Source of the DNA: Cyanophora paradoxa
Taxonomy: Eukaryota > Glaucocystophyceae > Cyanophorales > Cyanophoraceae
NCBI GenBank assembly: GCA_004431415.1
Contig: QPMI01000655.1
Coordinates: 205,157-269,156, forward strand
Direction: 5' to 3'
Length of the DNA: 64,000 nt
In this document: positions 32,600 to 41,265 of the stretch, piece by piece
How positions within the stretch are numbered: the first letter of the stretch is position 1
Layout of the letters: each line of letters opens with the position of its first letter
The notes under the pieces: generated by a model
Told to the model about the DNA's origin: nothing
Database searches by the model: none
The model's input: the letters and a program-made list of their open reading frames with translations, nothing else
Position numbers and translations under genes: made by a program

Positions 32600-33917
32600 G
32601 CACATTAAATCTTATAAGACCATATAAGATTTTGAAAAAGAACAAGATCCGTGCTCCTGCGGAGCACTAAGTACGGCGAAGCCTCGCGGACGCCCTCGCG
32701 GTTGTCACAGTAGGCCTATAGGGCACTCAGCGACTGGCCAGCGGCCTGGCCGATCGCGAACAGGTTTCTGGCTGGAAGCTGGCTGGCTGACGGCCAGTCC
32801 AGCTACCGCTGGCCGGCTAGAGGAATATAACTAGAGGAATATTAATGTACTGAGGAAATAAAGGGAGGCCGGAGCAGGTTGAGATTAGAGGAGATGAATT
32901 ATATATAATATTGTTGAGAGGGAGGCCCGGGAGGGGCAAGGTTCTCGCGGCCAGGCGCATGCACAGAGCTTGCGAATCGCTTAAACAGAATCTTGAATGC
33001 ATATAGCTATAGCATCGATGTGCGGGGCTGCGGAGCTCGAGGCGAGGGCGCGCGGAAAGATGTGCAGGTCCATGCAGGATCGAATTTTCGGGGTCGGCTG
33101 GGTCCTCGCGGCCCGTCGCATACGCAAAGCGTGCGGAAGACTTTGCCTACATCTTAAATGCTTATGCTATCGTTCCGCGCATGCGCCGCGGCGTGGGCGC
33201 GCGGAAAGATGTCAGGGCGCGTGCAGGATCGAATTTTGGCCGTCGGGTACCTTCCTGCGCTGTTCCGGCTCCGAAAAGCGGATTTCGGGGTGCGCAGGCC
33301 CTGCTATGTCCATGCGCGCCAGTACGCATCGATTGCGCGCGTCGCGGGACCGGGCGGGACCGGCTAGCGCTGGATCAAATTTTCGGCCGACTCTTCGCAC
33401 TGGAGCGTCGACGGCGCTTGAAATCGAGCTTGCGGCGATGCGCTCGCCCTCGCGCGGCATTCTGTATCGTTCTGGGGCGTCCCTGGCGCGATTTCGTCGC
33501 GGGACCGGGCGGGACCGGGTCCCACCTTCTGACTCGGACTGCATTTGTCGGAGGTTAAGTACCGGAATTGATCCAGAGGGAAATTCGATTTTCGCGCGAC
33601 GCCCACGGGCGAGCGGTCGTCTTAGGGGAGCCACGACGCTAAAAATGGATCTAGAGAGGTCTGTGGGGGTTAGGGTAGCTGAGTCATTAGCGGCAATCGC
33701 GTCCGTGTCGAGGCAGAATTAATAATTCGTCCTCGAGGGAGTGCGACGCGGAAATTATTTAGCAGGGGGGATCTTGAGTGGAAAAAAAGGTTAAAAAAGG
33801 AATTTATATCGGCGGTTTTTGGGTTTGAGAAAGAGGCTTCGCCTGATTCTTATAAAGACCATATAAGATATAAGACAACTCTTATAAGACCTTATATGAC
33901 TTAAATTTGAGCGACTT
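32600..33917. other. G+C-rich island inside the element
   Basis: The composition resembles host DNA rather than the element. It holds a stem-loop GTGCTCC-TGC-GGAGCAC (about 32652-32668) and an imperfect tandem repeat of about 164 bp (units near 32942 and 33106) sharing GCGCGGAAAGATGT and GTCCATGCAGGATCGAATTTT-type words. GCGGGACCGGGCGGGACCGG is repeated near 33345 and 33500. Long open frames here (for example 32997-33722) look like by-products of G+C content and repeats. Origin unknown: a nested element or captured host DNA. Confidence 0.45.
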
Positions 33918-34070
33918 GTATATACCATTATGATATATGTATATGATATATCATAATGTCACATGACATATATATATAACATAGCTTTCCGGACTCGCCG
34001 CGTCATGGCGATCACGGCGCTGTAGTTTTTACCAAAACTTGGTTTTTTTCATATATATCATATACATATA
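33918..34070 (+). repeat. 153-bp direct repeat A2
   Basis: Second copy of A1 (32295-32447). It is also followed by short G+C-rich inverted words (CTACCGCAGTGGTAGG and CTACCGCAGACCGGTAGG, 34083-34135), a layout parallel to that after A1 but with different core bases. A TTATAGAGCTCTATAA palindrome lies at about 34223-34238. Confidence 0.85.
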
Positions 34071-34404
34071 TATGAGCCAGCCTACCGCAGTGGTAGGCGA
34101 GCCCGTGTGTCTACCGCAGACCGGTAGGCACAGTCCGCCGGCGGTAGAACAGTAGGGCCCTGCCTACTCGCCTACCGGTAGAGCCCTCGCGCCTACCGTA
34201 CAGCAGTAGGCGGCTTTTTCCTTATAGAGCTCTATAAGAATGTTTCTAAAACTTTCAATTAGAGCCACTTAAGGAACTTCAAACGCGAATATCTCGGCAC
34301 CAGATTGGCCGTTTTGAGCGCTCTTTTTTTCCTGTGAAGCTCTCATCAAGCTCTACGCAGAGCCGCCCCTTTCGCATTTTTATGCTGCCTAAAAGTAGAT
34401 TATT

Positions 34405-34830
34405 ATGACAACTCCCATCCATACTCGCCTTGTAGAGGTGTCCTTTGAACTCTCATATTTGGCGCTGACGTCTCCAAGCTCAGAACTGAGTAACTCCATA
34501 CATCGCCTCTCTATAGAACTGTACAACCTTGGTCATCGAATAGCCCCCTGTCTCCACATATCAAAGCAGCTTTACAAAAAATATCAAACGATCTCCTCAT
34601 GCTTGGAAATGAGATTAGCCCCTTCCCTGATGGCAGATAATGTGTTCAATGTAGACGGTTTCCTTGGTACTCATCCCAAGCGCTGCTTACAGCCTGAGCA
34701 AATTGCTCCCCTGTCACCTCTTCAATGCTCTCCAAGCTTACCCTTTGCCCCTCAGTTGACCCTGTCCTCAGCACCACATCATAGGGAGACCCACTCCTGG
34801 ATCCACTTGGGGAGGAAGATCCAATGCTGA
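34405..34830 (+). CDS. Hypothetical protein on the plus strand, doubtful
   Basis: ATG at 34405; 141 codons. The first about 80 residues (VEVSFELSYLALTSPSS...HRLSIELYNLGHRIAP) look protein-like, but the last third lies opposite the minus-strand frame 34646-34921, which fits its neighbours better. If real, the gene may be shorter. No family recognised. Confidence 0.3.
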   Translation: MTTPIHTRLVEVSFELSYLALTSPSSELSNSIHRLSIELYNLGHRIAPCLHISKQLYKKYQTISSCLEMRLAPSLMADNVFNVDGFLGTHPKRCLQPEQIAPLSPLQCSPSLPFAPQLTLSSAPHHRETHSWIHLGRKIQC

Positions 34831-34921
34831 CGTCAATAGTAGTATCACAACAGCTACATTTATAATTGCTGGTCACATGTATATGAAACATATCCAGCAA
34901 TTGTTGGAGCCATTGCCACAT
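34646..34921 (-). CDS. Hypothetical protein with CxCC word (91 aa)
   Basis: Starts MWQWLQQLLDMFHIHV and contains YKCSCCDTTIDVSIGSSSPS, then a Ser/Gly-rich linker and an acidic C-terminal helix SIEEVTGEQFAQAVSSAWDE. No family recognised. It is the last gene of the minus-strand virion block (34.6-40.3 kb), 25 bp after the small basic protein gene. Confidence 0.5.
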   Translation of the reverse strand: MWQWLQQLLDMFHIHVTSNYKCSCCDTTIDVSIGSSSPSGSRSGSPYDVVLRTGSTEGQRVSLESIEEVTGEQFAQAVSSAWDEYQGNRLH

Positions 34922-34946
34922 CTTACAAGTAACAGGACAAAATAAC

Positions 34947-35177
34947 TCAGTTGCTGCTCTCAGTGGTTAAAAAGTATTTAGCCGGCCTCCCCATTGGCCT
35001 CACCACTTCTTTTTGTGCCCTTCGGCGATAATATGATGCCAAGGCTTGTTGTTTCTTAACCTCTCTATATGCTGGGTCTTCCCTGTATCTTTTTTGGTTT
35101 GCTAAAGCGCTCTTAATATAACTCTCACTTACAGGACTATCAACGGTGAACTCAACCAGACTGATGGTATCATCCAT
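34947..35177 (-). CDS. Small basic protein with AT-hook-like end (76 aa)
   Basis: Related to the 63-residue protein at 28246-28437. Both have a DPA(F/Y)RE word, a basic YY(K/R)-rich middle and a C-terminal GRP element (here VRPMGRPAKYF). This one has an extra acidic N-terminal segment (MDDTISLVEFTVDSPVSE). DNA binding is inferred. It is placed downstream of the packaging ATPase and the Lys-rich virion protein, so it could be a nucleoid or packaging protein. Confidence 0.6.
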   Translation of the reverse strand: MDDTISLVEFTVDSPVSESYIKSALANQKRYREDPAYREVKKQQALASYYRRRAQKEVVRPMGRPAKYFLTTESSN

Positions 35178-35205
35178 TTATAATAGAAAAAACGTTTATT
35201 TTTTC

Positions 35206-35940
35206 TCAAAGCCAAACCCGTCGTTTATACACTGTGGGGGCTACGCCTTTGTCCACCTCTGCCTTTGTAGCACCTGGCTCAATAGTCCCCTTTTGGGTCT
35301 TTGTTTTCATTTCATCAACTGCTTGCTCATCAATTTGGGTCTCTTTCTTGGCAATAAACTGTTTATCTGGAATTCCAGTGATCCCCATTTTGAACACCTC
35401 CTTTCTTAGCATCTCCTTGAGTTTGGATCTCTCTCTCTTCTCAGTTACATATTGCTCCAAGGCACTGGACTTGGCTTCCAGATCTTTAAGCTTGGCAGTC
35501 ATTTCGTCCCATTGAGCCTTGGGAACTCTATGAATATTCTGGGTGGGAGCAGTCTTGTATGTGACTTCACCCGCCATAGACTGGATAACCTTGTCGGATT
35601 CTTTACTGAGACCCTCACCTTTGCGAGTGAGTGATAGATCTTGGAGCCCAAGACCTTTATCATCAGCAGCACCTATAATTCGCCTGGCACCCTCACCCAC
35701 AGCCTTCATTTTAGAAGCTTCAGGGGAGATGTTGAGCTGATCACTGGTGGACGTCTGTGGGGCTTTGTCATCAAAGGATTCCTCATAGGCGGCATTAAGG
35801 GGATCCTCTTGCTGTTGTGAGGGCTTTATCTCATTCATTCCATTGAATTTAAGCGGGTCTGTGTTAATGGAGCCATTGTTACCACCACCTGAATAACCAA
35901 CAGCCCCAGCAGGGATGCCTATTTTCCGTTTGGGGGGCAT
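35206..35940 (-). CDS. Hypothetical virion-block protein, coiled-coil rich (244 aa)
   Basis: Starts with a basic, Gly-rich stretch MPPKRKIGIPAGAVGYSGGG. A disordered Ser/Asn/Gln-rich part follows (to about residue 80), then a predicted coiled coil (AQWDEMTAKLKDLEAKSSALEQYV, about 140-165) and a charged C-terminus ending VYKRRVWL. No enzymatic motif. The position between the packaging ATPase and small basic protein genes suggests an internal or minor virion component. Function unknown. Confidence 0.6.
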   Translation of the reverse strand: MPPKRKIGIPAGAVGYSGGGNNGSINTDPLKFNGMNEIKPSQQQEDPLNAAYEESFDDKAPQTSTSDQLNISPEASKMKAVGEGARRIIGAADDKGLGLQDLSLTRKGEGLSKESDKVIQSMAGEVTYKTAPTQNIHRVPKAQWDEMTAKLKDLEAKSSALEQYVTEKRERSKLKEMLRKEVFKMGITGIPDKQFIAKKETQIDEQAVDEMKTKTQKGTIEPGATKAEVDKGVAPTVYKRRVWL

Positions 35941-35968
35941 TGTGTCTTTATTAAAGTGAGAGATATTT

Positions 35969-36751
35969 TTATAGACCGCGTTTATATCGCATTAACTTAT
36001 TACTATGAACTTGGCTTTTCACTTCTTTGCGCCCCTCTTCTTTCTCTGGTGGTTTAAGCTCATCTTCTTTCTTCTTTGGCTTCCTGTGGAACCGTGGAAA
36101 TGGGAAATCTTTGACCAAATCCGCTTTATCTACGAAATATTTCACAGAATAATCGGCGGATGACCAAATTAGAAACTGATAGGAATGAACGTACTCTTCA
36201 AACATTTTATAGAAAACATCTTTGTCCCGCATTATATTATATTCTTCCTCAATGGCTTCAAGCTCCTTTCTATTGGCAGCGCTTAGGAACATAGCATAAT
36301 CTGAGTTGACGCGAATGGTCGATGAGACTTTCCTTAGCTTTTGTGTGATACAGATAATAGATATTTTCAAATGTCTGCCCATAGAGTACAATTTGTTGAT
36401 TATTTTATCGCGAGTGAGATCGACCAAGTCATTATCAATTAGATCGTCCAGTACAACTAAGAGTTGATTAATCGGCTCTCCTTTTTCTATTTTCTGTTGT
36501 CGATCTTCCAGAACCTTTTCAATGTAAGGAGCATCCCATTTGCCAAGCTGAACACTTGCTACATTGTTCCAAAAGTTGTTAAAAGCCGTTCCACTGATTA
36601 CAAGGACGACATCAATCTTTTTGGCATCATGAAGCTGCTTGAGCCAGTACTTGACAGCCTCTGATTTACCAGTAGCAGATTTGCCAATTGCCAAAACGCG
36701 GAAAGGGGGGTTTATCATCTCACCAGCATTAAATTCGTCCAAGTCGCCCAT
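35969..36751 (-). CDS. Genome-packaging ATPase (FtsK/HerA-type)
   Basis: 260 residues, the usual size for Polinton-like viruses. Walker A GKSATGKS at residues 23-30, preceded by FRVLAIG; Walker B LLVVLDDL with Asp102 and Asp103. A later RHLKISIICITQ matches the A32-like sensor/strand after Walker B. The tail is Lys/Glu-rich. It should pump element DNA into preformed capsids. It lies in the minus-strand block with the capsid genes, as in other members of the group. Confidence 0.88.
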   Translation of the reverse strand: MGDLDEFNAGEMINPPFRVLAIGKSATGKSEAVKYWLKQLHDAKKIDVVLVISGTAFNNFWNNVASVQLGKWDAPYIEKVLEDRQQKIEKGEPINQLLVVLDDLIDNDLVDLTRDKIINKLYSMGRHLKISIICITQKLRKVSSTIRVNSDYAMFLSAANRKELEAIEEEYNIMRDKDVFYKMFEEYVHSYQFLIWSSADYSVKYFVDKADLVKDFPFPRFHRKPKKKEDELKPPEKEEGRKEVKSQVHSNKLMRYKRGL

Positions 36752-36811
36752 GCTTCCTTCTATAAAGAACCAGATAAAAATAATACGATGTGACTGAATA
36801 TGGTTTATAGA

Positions 36812-37759
36812 TCAAAGACTTGATAAGAATCGATTGATACACCCCTCTATGTCAGTTTCAGTGTATGGGATTCGCAAAAGTTTAATATTGTTGGCTTCAC
36901 AGTAGCGATTTTTTATAGCATCACGCAGTTTTGTATCTTCAAATGCTTGTTGACCTCCAAATTGTTCTATAGGTTTGAAATGCTGAATGCCATCGTATTC
37001 AATCGCAATTTTCAATGATGGTATGAAGAAATCAAATCGAAGCTCCTTAACGTTTCGGCAGCCTTTAAACTTCGCTTGTTTCTTGAACTCAATACCTATC
37101 AGGTCTAACACAGTTTCAATTTTGCTCTCACCTTTTGACATTTTACAGTTTGGACAACCACATCCTCGAAGATGCGAATCAGCCTGCTGCTCAAAATCCT
37201 TTCCACATGCCTTACAACCAAGCAATACTTTACCAAATTTGTTTGTGTAAATCACTTTAGAATAATCATATTTGTTTCCATGTACAGCTTGACTGTCTTG
37301 AACGAATTTTGAGTGAGTTCTTTTCCTTACTTCACCACGTTTTTTATAAGAACATTTTTCACAACCTCGACCTTTCACATGGGAGTCAGGTATTTGGGAA
37401 AAGAACGTACCACAAGTATTACATTTGATCTCAACTTTTGTTCGAGCGTTTACATATTTCACACCCGTGTAATCATATTTGTCCCCATGTTTCGCTTTTG
37501 CTTCTTCAATGAATACATCGACTTTCTTTTGGAAACGAGCTTGATAGAAAATCCTCTTACAGTTTTTACATCCTCCATGACTCTTGGGATTTAGATGATT
37601 TCCACAAATGACCTCAAAGTATTCGTTACAGAACTTACATAGCAGTGTGATGTTTGATTTGTAACCATTATACTTGGCACAATCATAACCGAATTTATCA
37701 CCATGGATGCTTACACTTTTTTCAATAAACTTTTCAATAGAATTCAGTTTTAGCGGCAT
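36812..37759 (-). CDS. Zinc-finger repeat protein with PD-(D/E)xK/Vsr-like nuclease domain
   Basis: Three repeats of about 60-70 residues with the plan (HGxK(F/Y)xYDxxxYxN...C..C...F......H..G.GC..C), for example HGDKYDYTGVKYVN and HGNKYDYSKVIYTN. These are treble-clef-like zinc modules found in many phage and giant-virus proteins. The C-terminal about 100 residues hold LRFDFFIPSLKIAIEYDGIQHF and LLRIPYTE, the core of Vsr/DUF559-type endonucleases. Possible roles are a homing-type endonuclease, genome processing or attack on competitor DNA. It lies between the ATPase and capsid genes. Intact. Confidence 0.75.
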   Translation of the reverse strand: MPLKLNSIEKFIEKSVSIHGDKFGYDCAKYNGYKSNITLLCKFCNEYFEVICGNHLNPKSHGGCKNCKRIFYQARFQKKVDVFIEEAKAKHGDKYDYTGVKYVNARTKVEIKCNTCGTFFSQIPDSHVKGRGCEKCSYKKRGEVRKRTHSKFVQDSQAVHGNKYDYSKVIYTNKFGKVLLGCKACGKDFEQQADSHLRGCGCPNCKMSKGESKIETVLDLIGIEFKKQAKFKGCRNVKELRFDFFIPSLKIAIEYDGIQHFKPIEQFGGQQAFEDTKLRDAIKNRYCEANNIKLLRIPYTETDIEGCINRFLSSL

Positions 37760-37865
37760 TGGTTACGACTTTCTTACAATCTATGTATAGCAAACCTTTA
37801 AGTAGTTTTCCATTAGCAAAAAGTACTCATTTTGTCTGTGAAATCCCTTACGAGAAATGGTTAGA

Positions 37866-39236
37866 CTACAGATTAATTTTTCGGAGCCCGTCCTTGTCCA
37901 AAATGAGGAACGTGTGCATGAGAGCGCGAACATTGACATCAATTGCCTTGTCAGTGGGCATGTAGAGAGTGAGGAATGAAGATGAAGAATTGGTCAGGTC
38001 AACATAGCCAGACTGGGCAATATTGCGAATCGCCTTCTCACCGTCAAGACAGAAACTCATACCCGAAAGAACATAGCGATCAGCAACCTTATCCATATTA
38101 GAGCATTTGAAGACATCAGCAATCAGCTCAGCACCCTTGAGCAGTGGAATAGGCTCAGTGGCATAGAGACGTTGACCATTAATTTCCACAGTGAAAGTAA
38201 TATCTTTGGAGTTGGAGTAGGTCTTGAGAACACTGTGGGAACCATTAGCTTTGTCAACAGTAGCGTTATCACGAACTGAAACAAGCAGAGCATAAACGAG
38301 ACCTGAGATTTGGGAGAGGTTAACTCGATTGGGTTGGGCACCACCCTTGGCTTTCATATCACTGACATCCACAAATCCAATATCCAGAGCAGGGATAGCC
38401 ATGCCAGTTGTCTTTACCTTCTCAATAACAGTAGCGAAAAGCTCATCAGACACATTAACAGCATACATATAAAGGCGAGGAGAAGTAATTTTAATTTCAA
38501 CGTTTGGCGCACCAAGATTGAAAGTGGTGATGTTTTGGCCAACATGTGCCAGCACAGATTCAGCAGGTGCGACGCCAAGCCCATCGTCCTTGTCCCCATC
38601 AATGGCTGTGTCCCCAGCCTTAGGAAGAGTACGACCACCATAAGAAGTCTCAACATAACCCTTCCCTACATCCTTGAACCAAACAGTTACTACCATTTCA
38701 CCAGACAGAGCACCAAGAGGTAGGTAGTGGTTTAGCCAAGGCACAGGAATTTCAACAAAGAATGAGCCACCAAGTCGGTTGGTTCCATGGGCGGGGATGC
38801 CGTGAAGCATGCCCATTGACCGCTTCTTTTTGGCAAGCTGATCCTCACTATAATAGACAAGAGGGAAATGAGCAAGGAAATCAGAAGGGATATGGTAGGT
38901 GTATGACCCATAGGTAATTTCAAGTCGCTGAACCAAAGCACCAACTGGGCGAGTATACCCATTTCGAACAAGATCAGCATCACCAAAAGTGATAGCTGGA
39001 AGGTCGAAGGCAAGTTCAAGTTTGCCACAGAAATTGTAGCGAGGGAGTTTGAATGAAATGCGATTTCCAACACTATTTTCAAAAGTATTGCTCGGGTTCA
39101 CAACAACAAGAACGGGCTTAGACTTGGATTCAAGACCAAGCATTAGGGAGTTATCCAGAAAGAAGGCCTTGGCCTCCTCTGGGGTTGTTAGGGCTTCTTT
39201 CAACGAAAGGCGCTGGAGGGTCGACGTAATATCCAT
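37866..39236 (-). CDS. Major capsid protein, double jelly-roll type (candidate)
   Basis: 456 residues. The position in the virion block, the length and several words fit Polinton-like double jelly-roll capsid proteins: an N-terminal RISFKLPRYNFCGKLELAFDLP strand region, FFVEIPVPWLNHYLPLGALSGEMVVTVWF (the PLxAL type word of the family), and a C-terminal jelly-roll ending VNVRALMHTFLILDKDG. No signal peptide. It should form the capsid hexons. Recognition is by pattern, without structure comparison. Confidence 0.8.
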   Translation of the reverse strand: MDITSTLQRLSLKEALTTPEEAKAFFLDNSLMLGLESKSKPVLVVVNPSNTFENSVGNRISFKLPRYNFCGKLELAFDLPAITFGDADLVRNGYTRPVGALVQRLEITYGSYTYHIPSDFLAHFPLVYYSEDQLAKKKRSMGMLHGIPAHGTNRLGGSFFVEIPVPWLNHYLPLGALSGEMVVTVWFKDVGKGYVETSYGGRTLPKAGDTAIDGDKDDGLGVAPAESVLAHVGQNITTFNLGAPNVEIKITSPRLYMYAVNVSDELFATVIEKVKTTGMAIPALDIGFVDVSDMKAKGGAQPNRVNLSQISGLVYALLVSVRDNATVDKANGSHSVLKTYSNSKDITFTVEINGQRLYATEPIPLLKGAELIADVFKCSNMDKVADRYVLSGMSFCLDGEKAIRNIAQSGYVDLTNSSSSFLTLYMPTDKAIDVNVRALMHTFLILDKDGLRKINL

Positions 39237-39290
39237 GATTTTCTCTTTTATTATACTGTAACATAAAAAAATTACGAATGAACCTAGTGT

Positions 39291-40321
39291 TTACCCAAAA
39301 CTCGCAATGATTGGATATGTTGGATGACTTTGTGACATCCGCATCTTAAAGTATTCATAGACAGGGTCGCCTGCTGGCTCCTCCCCATATCGAATTTCAA
39401 ATGTGAGGTGGACAGGTTGACCCTCAAAATCGATTGGTTCGTTTATAGCATTTACTATATCCACAGAGAATGTAGACAAACCCATTTTTTTGTTATAGTA
39501 CTTGTAAAGTGGGTGAGATTCTGTTGAATTGTAAACCACATGCTCACCATAGTCCTTGTCAGGAACCACGATTTTGTGGAAGTAACCAGTCAGGAGACCA
39601 TCCCCACACTGAACCAGATCACCCAACTCTTTTACTCTGACAAATAAAACACTGTCCCTTGTCTTTTCAGGCTCAAACGAAGATATAATACCATTCACCC
39701 GTTCACCAGTAAAGATGCCATCAGTAAGAGCATTATAAACCTGTGATTGGATTGGGGAATTTCCATATCTTCCGGGATCAAGACCAAGCAATCGGGCAGC
39801 GCTCAGCAACTTTTGGATCGTTTTCTGGTTTGGATTTCCAGCGTTAGAGAAGGCTAAATAGAAAGGTTTCTCTGAGTGGAATATAATTCGTTTTAGTGAC
39901 TCATCCCATTTACAGCGAATAGATGGTTCCGGCTCTCTATCATCGAATTTCGCATTAATTACATTTACCAATTGCTGGTGGCTTTGAATGGGTTTTTTGC
40001 GACTTATGATTAATTGCTTCCAAGGTTCAAAGCCGGCCGCTGGTCGAGTAGTTGGAATGCCATCAATGCCAGCACCATCGAATTCTTCACTCCAAAAAAT
40101 GCTGAATGAATTATCAATTGTAATATCCCTGGTTGCGTTTCACCACTCACCATAGGGATACTATTATAAAATTCGGCCGAGACCAGCCTGACAGCCCTCA
40201 CATTCTCATATATGTTTGGAAGTCGAGCTACAAAGCTTGAAGTAGGACCGTCACCAGAGATTGTATTAAAAGAACTCACCTCAATGTAATCCACGGGCAT
40301 TCTCCTTTTATCTATATTCAT
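39291..40321 (-). CDS. Penton-like minor capsid protein, copy 2 (frame-broken)
   Basis: Two frames make one gene. The 5' part from 40321 (or the second Met at 40300, MPVDYIEVSSFNTISG) runs through RLPNIYENVRAVRLVSAEFYNSIP. Near 40130 the frame switches (after ETQPG), and DITIDNSFSIFWSEEF...QLVNVINAKF continues to the stop at 39291. One missing G in the GGG run would explain it. The N-terminal plan (VxSxxR/N..., valR(L/V)..AE(F/I)xNSI) matches the intact plus-strand gene starting at 40330, so these are paralogues. A single jelly-roll penton role is inferred from that plan and from position beside the capsid gene. Confidence 0.65.
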
Positions 40322-40329
40322 ATATTAAA
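40301..40329. promoter_or_regulatory. Very short divergent start region between two penton-like genes
   Basis: If the minus gene starts at 40300, only 29 AT-rich bases (with TCTATATTCATATATTAAA) lie between two opposite start codons; with the upstream Met there are only 8. Both genes' promoters must overlap each other's 5' coding ends. Confidence 0.4.
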
Positions 40330-41265
40330 ATGAACCGGCTTGTCAATGTTGATAGCAGGGATCGCAGCCAAGGTGAAACCGAAAACTCTTACAGGGTTGC
40401 CCTCACAACACCAGTAGAGAGACCTCGAGAGTGTAGGGTTATTTACGCAGAAATTCCAAACAGCATTTACAATAGTGTGGGAACAGATCATTTAATAGTG
40501 GAATTCACCTATCAGGATAGTTCTGTCACTGAAACAGTAACTTACAACATCTCCCCCCTGCCAACCGGTTATATCAATCAGGGACATTTTGGGGTCACCC
40601 AACCATACAACTATGGATTGAACTATGTGTTCTATGAGGAAACTATAGCAGGAAAAACAGTTGCTTTCGAATTCAAATTATTTTACAATCCAACCACTTA
40701 TAAAGTGGAGTTCTACAGTAACAGATTTTTCCGTATAAGAGCAAGCAATAAGCGTATTGGTAAGCTTCTGGGGTTAAGCTCAACTGAGTTCCAGTCTTCA
40801 TTTATGGATGACAATTCGCCCTCTCAATCTCCATATCGCCCTGAGAATTTTCTAAAGTATGATGGCAAACCTATCACACTCAATCACCCCTTGTGGGGAA
40901 CTACCTTTTCGGGATCCAGACTTTCATCCACACCTCTTAGATATGTTTATTACAGCAATAAGATGGCAGACATGAACGCTGAGCAGTACCTTTATTTACA
41001 TGTCAAAGAACTTGCTCCCTTTGCCAGCAGACATAATATAGTCCCAAAATCACAGCCACAAAACCAAGGCGCCATACTGAGACTCCAATTAAGCAAGGAT
41101 ATAGGAGGCTATGTTTACTATAATGGTGAGCATGGGGAATTTATTCGAATTAACGACCGACATCTGGTGGTAAGGGAATTAACAGTTGAGTTTAGAGACT
41201 ACTTTGGGGAAATCATTGACATGAACGGAATTGACAATTCTTTTCAGCTCGAGTTTATCGAATAA
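40330..41265 (+). CDS. Penton-like minor capsid protein, copy 1
   Basis: 311 residues, intact. It begins MNRLVNVDSRDRSQGETENS and contains YRVALTTPVERPRECRVIYAEIPNSIYNSVG. This is the SRDR...PxxxxxxVxxxExPNSIYN plan found in penton or minor capsid proteins of Polinton-like viruses and virophages. The remainder is beta-rich (FEFKLFYNPTTYKVEFYSNRFF, KRIGKLLGLS). Single jelly-roll vertex role inferred. The end overlaps the convergent patatin gene by 11 bases. Confidence 0.7.
   Translation: MNRLVNVDSRDRSQGETENSYRVALTTPVERPRECRVIYAEIPNSIYNSVGTDHLIVEFTYQDSSVTETVTYNISPLPTGYINQGHFGVTQPYNYGLNYVFYEETIAGKTVAFEFKLFYNPTTYKVEFYSNRFFRIRASNKRIGKLLGLSSTEFQSSFMDDNSPSQSPYRPENFLKYDGKPITLNHPLWGTTFSGSRLSSTPLRYVYYSNKMADMNAEQYLYLHVKELAPFASRHNIVPKSQPQNQGAILRLQLSKDIGGYVYYNGEHGEFIRINDRHLVVRELTVEFRDYFGEIIDMNGIDNSFQLEFIE

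Noticed and set aside
32997-33722. 241-codon open frame in the G+C-rich island
   Set aside because: It spans internal tandem repeats, is Arg/Ala-rich from G+C bias, has equally long overlapping frames and no recognisable motif.
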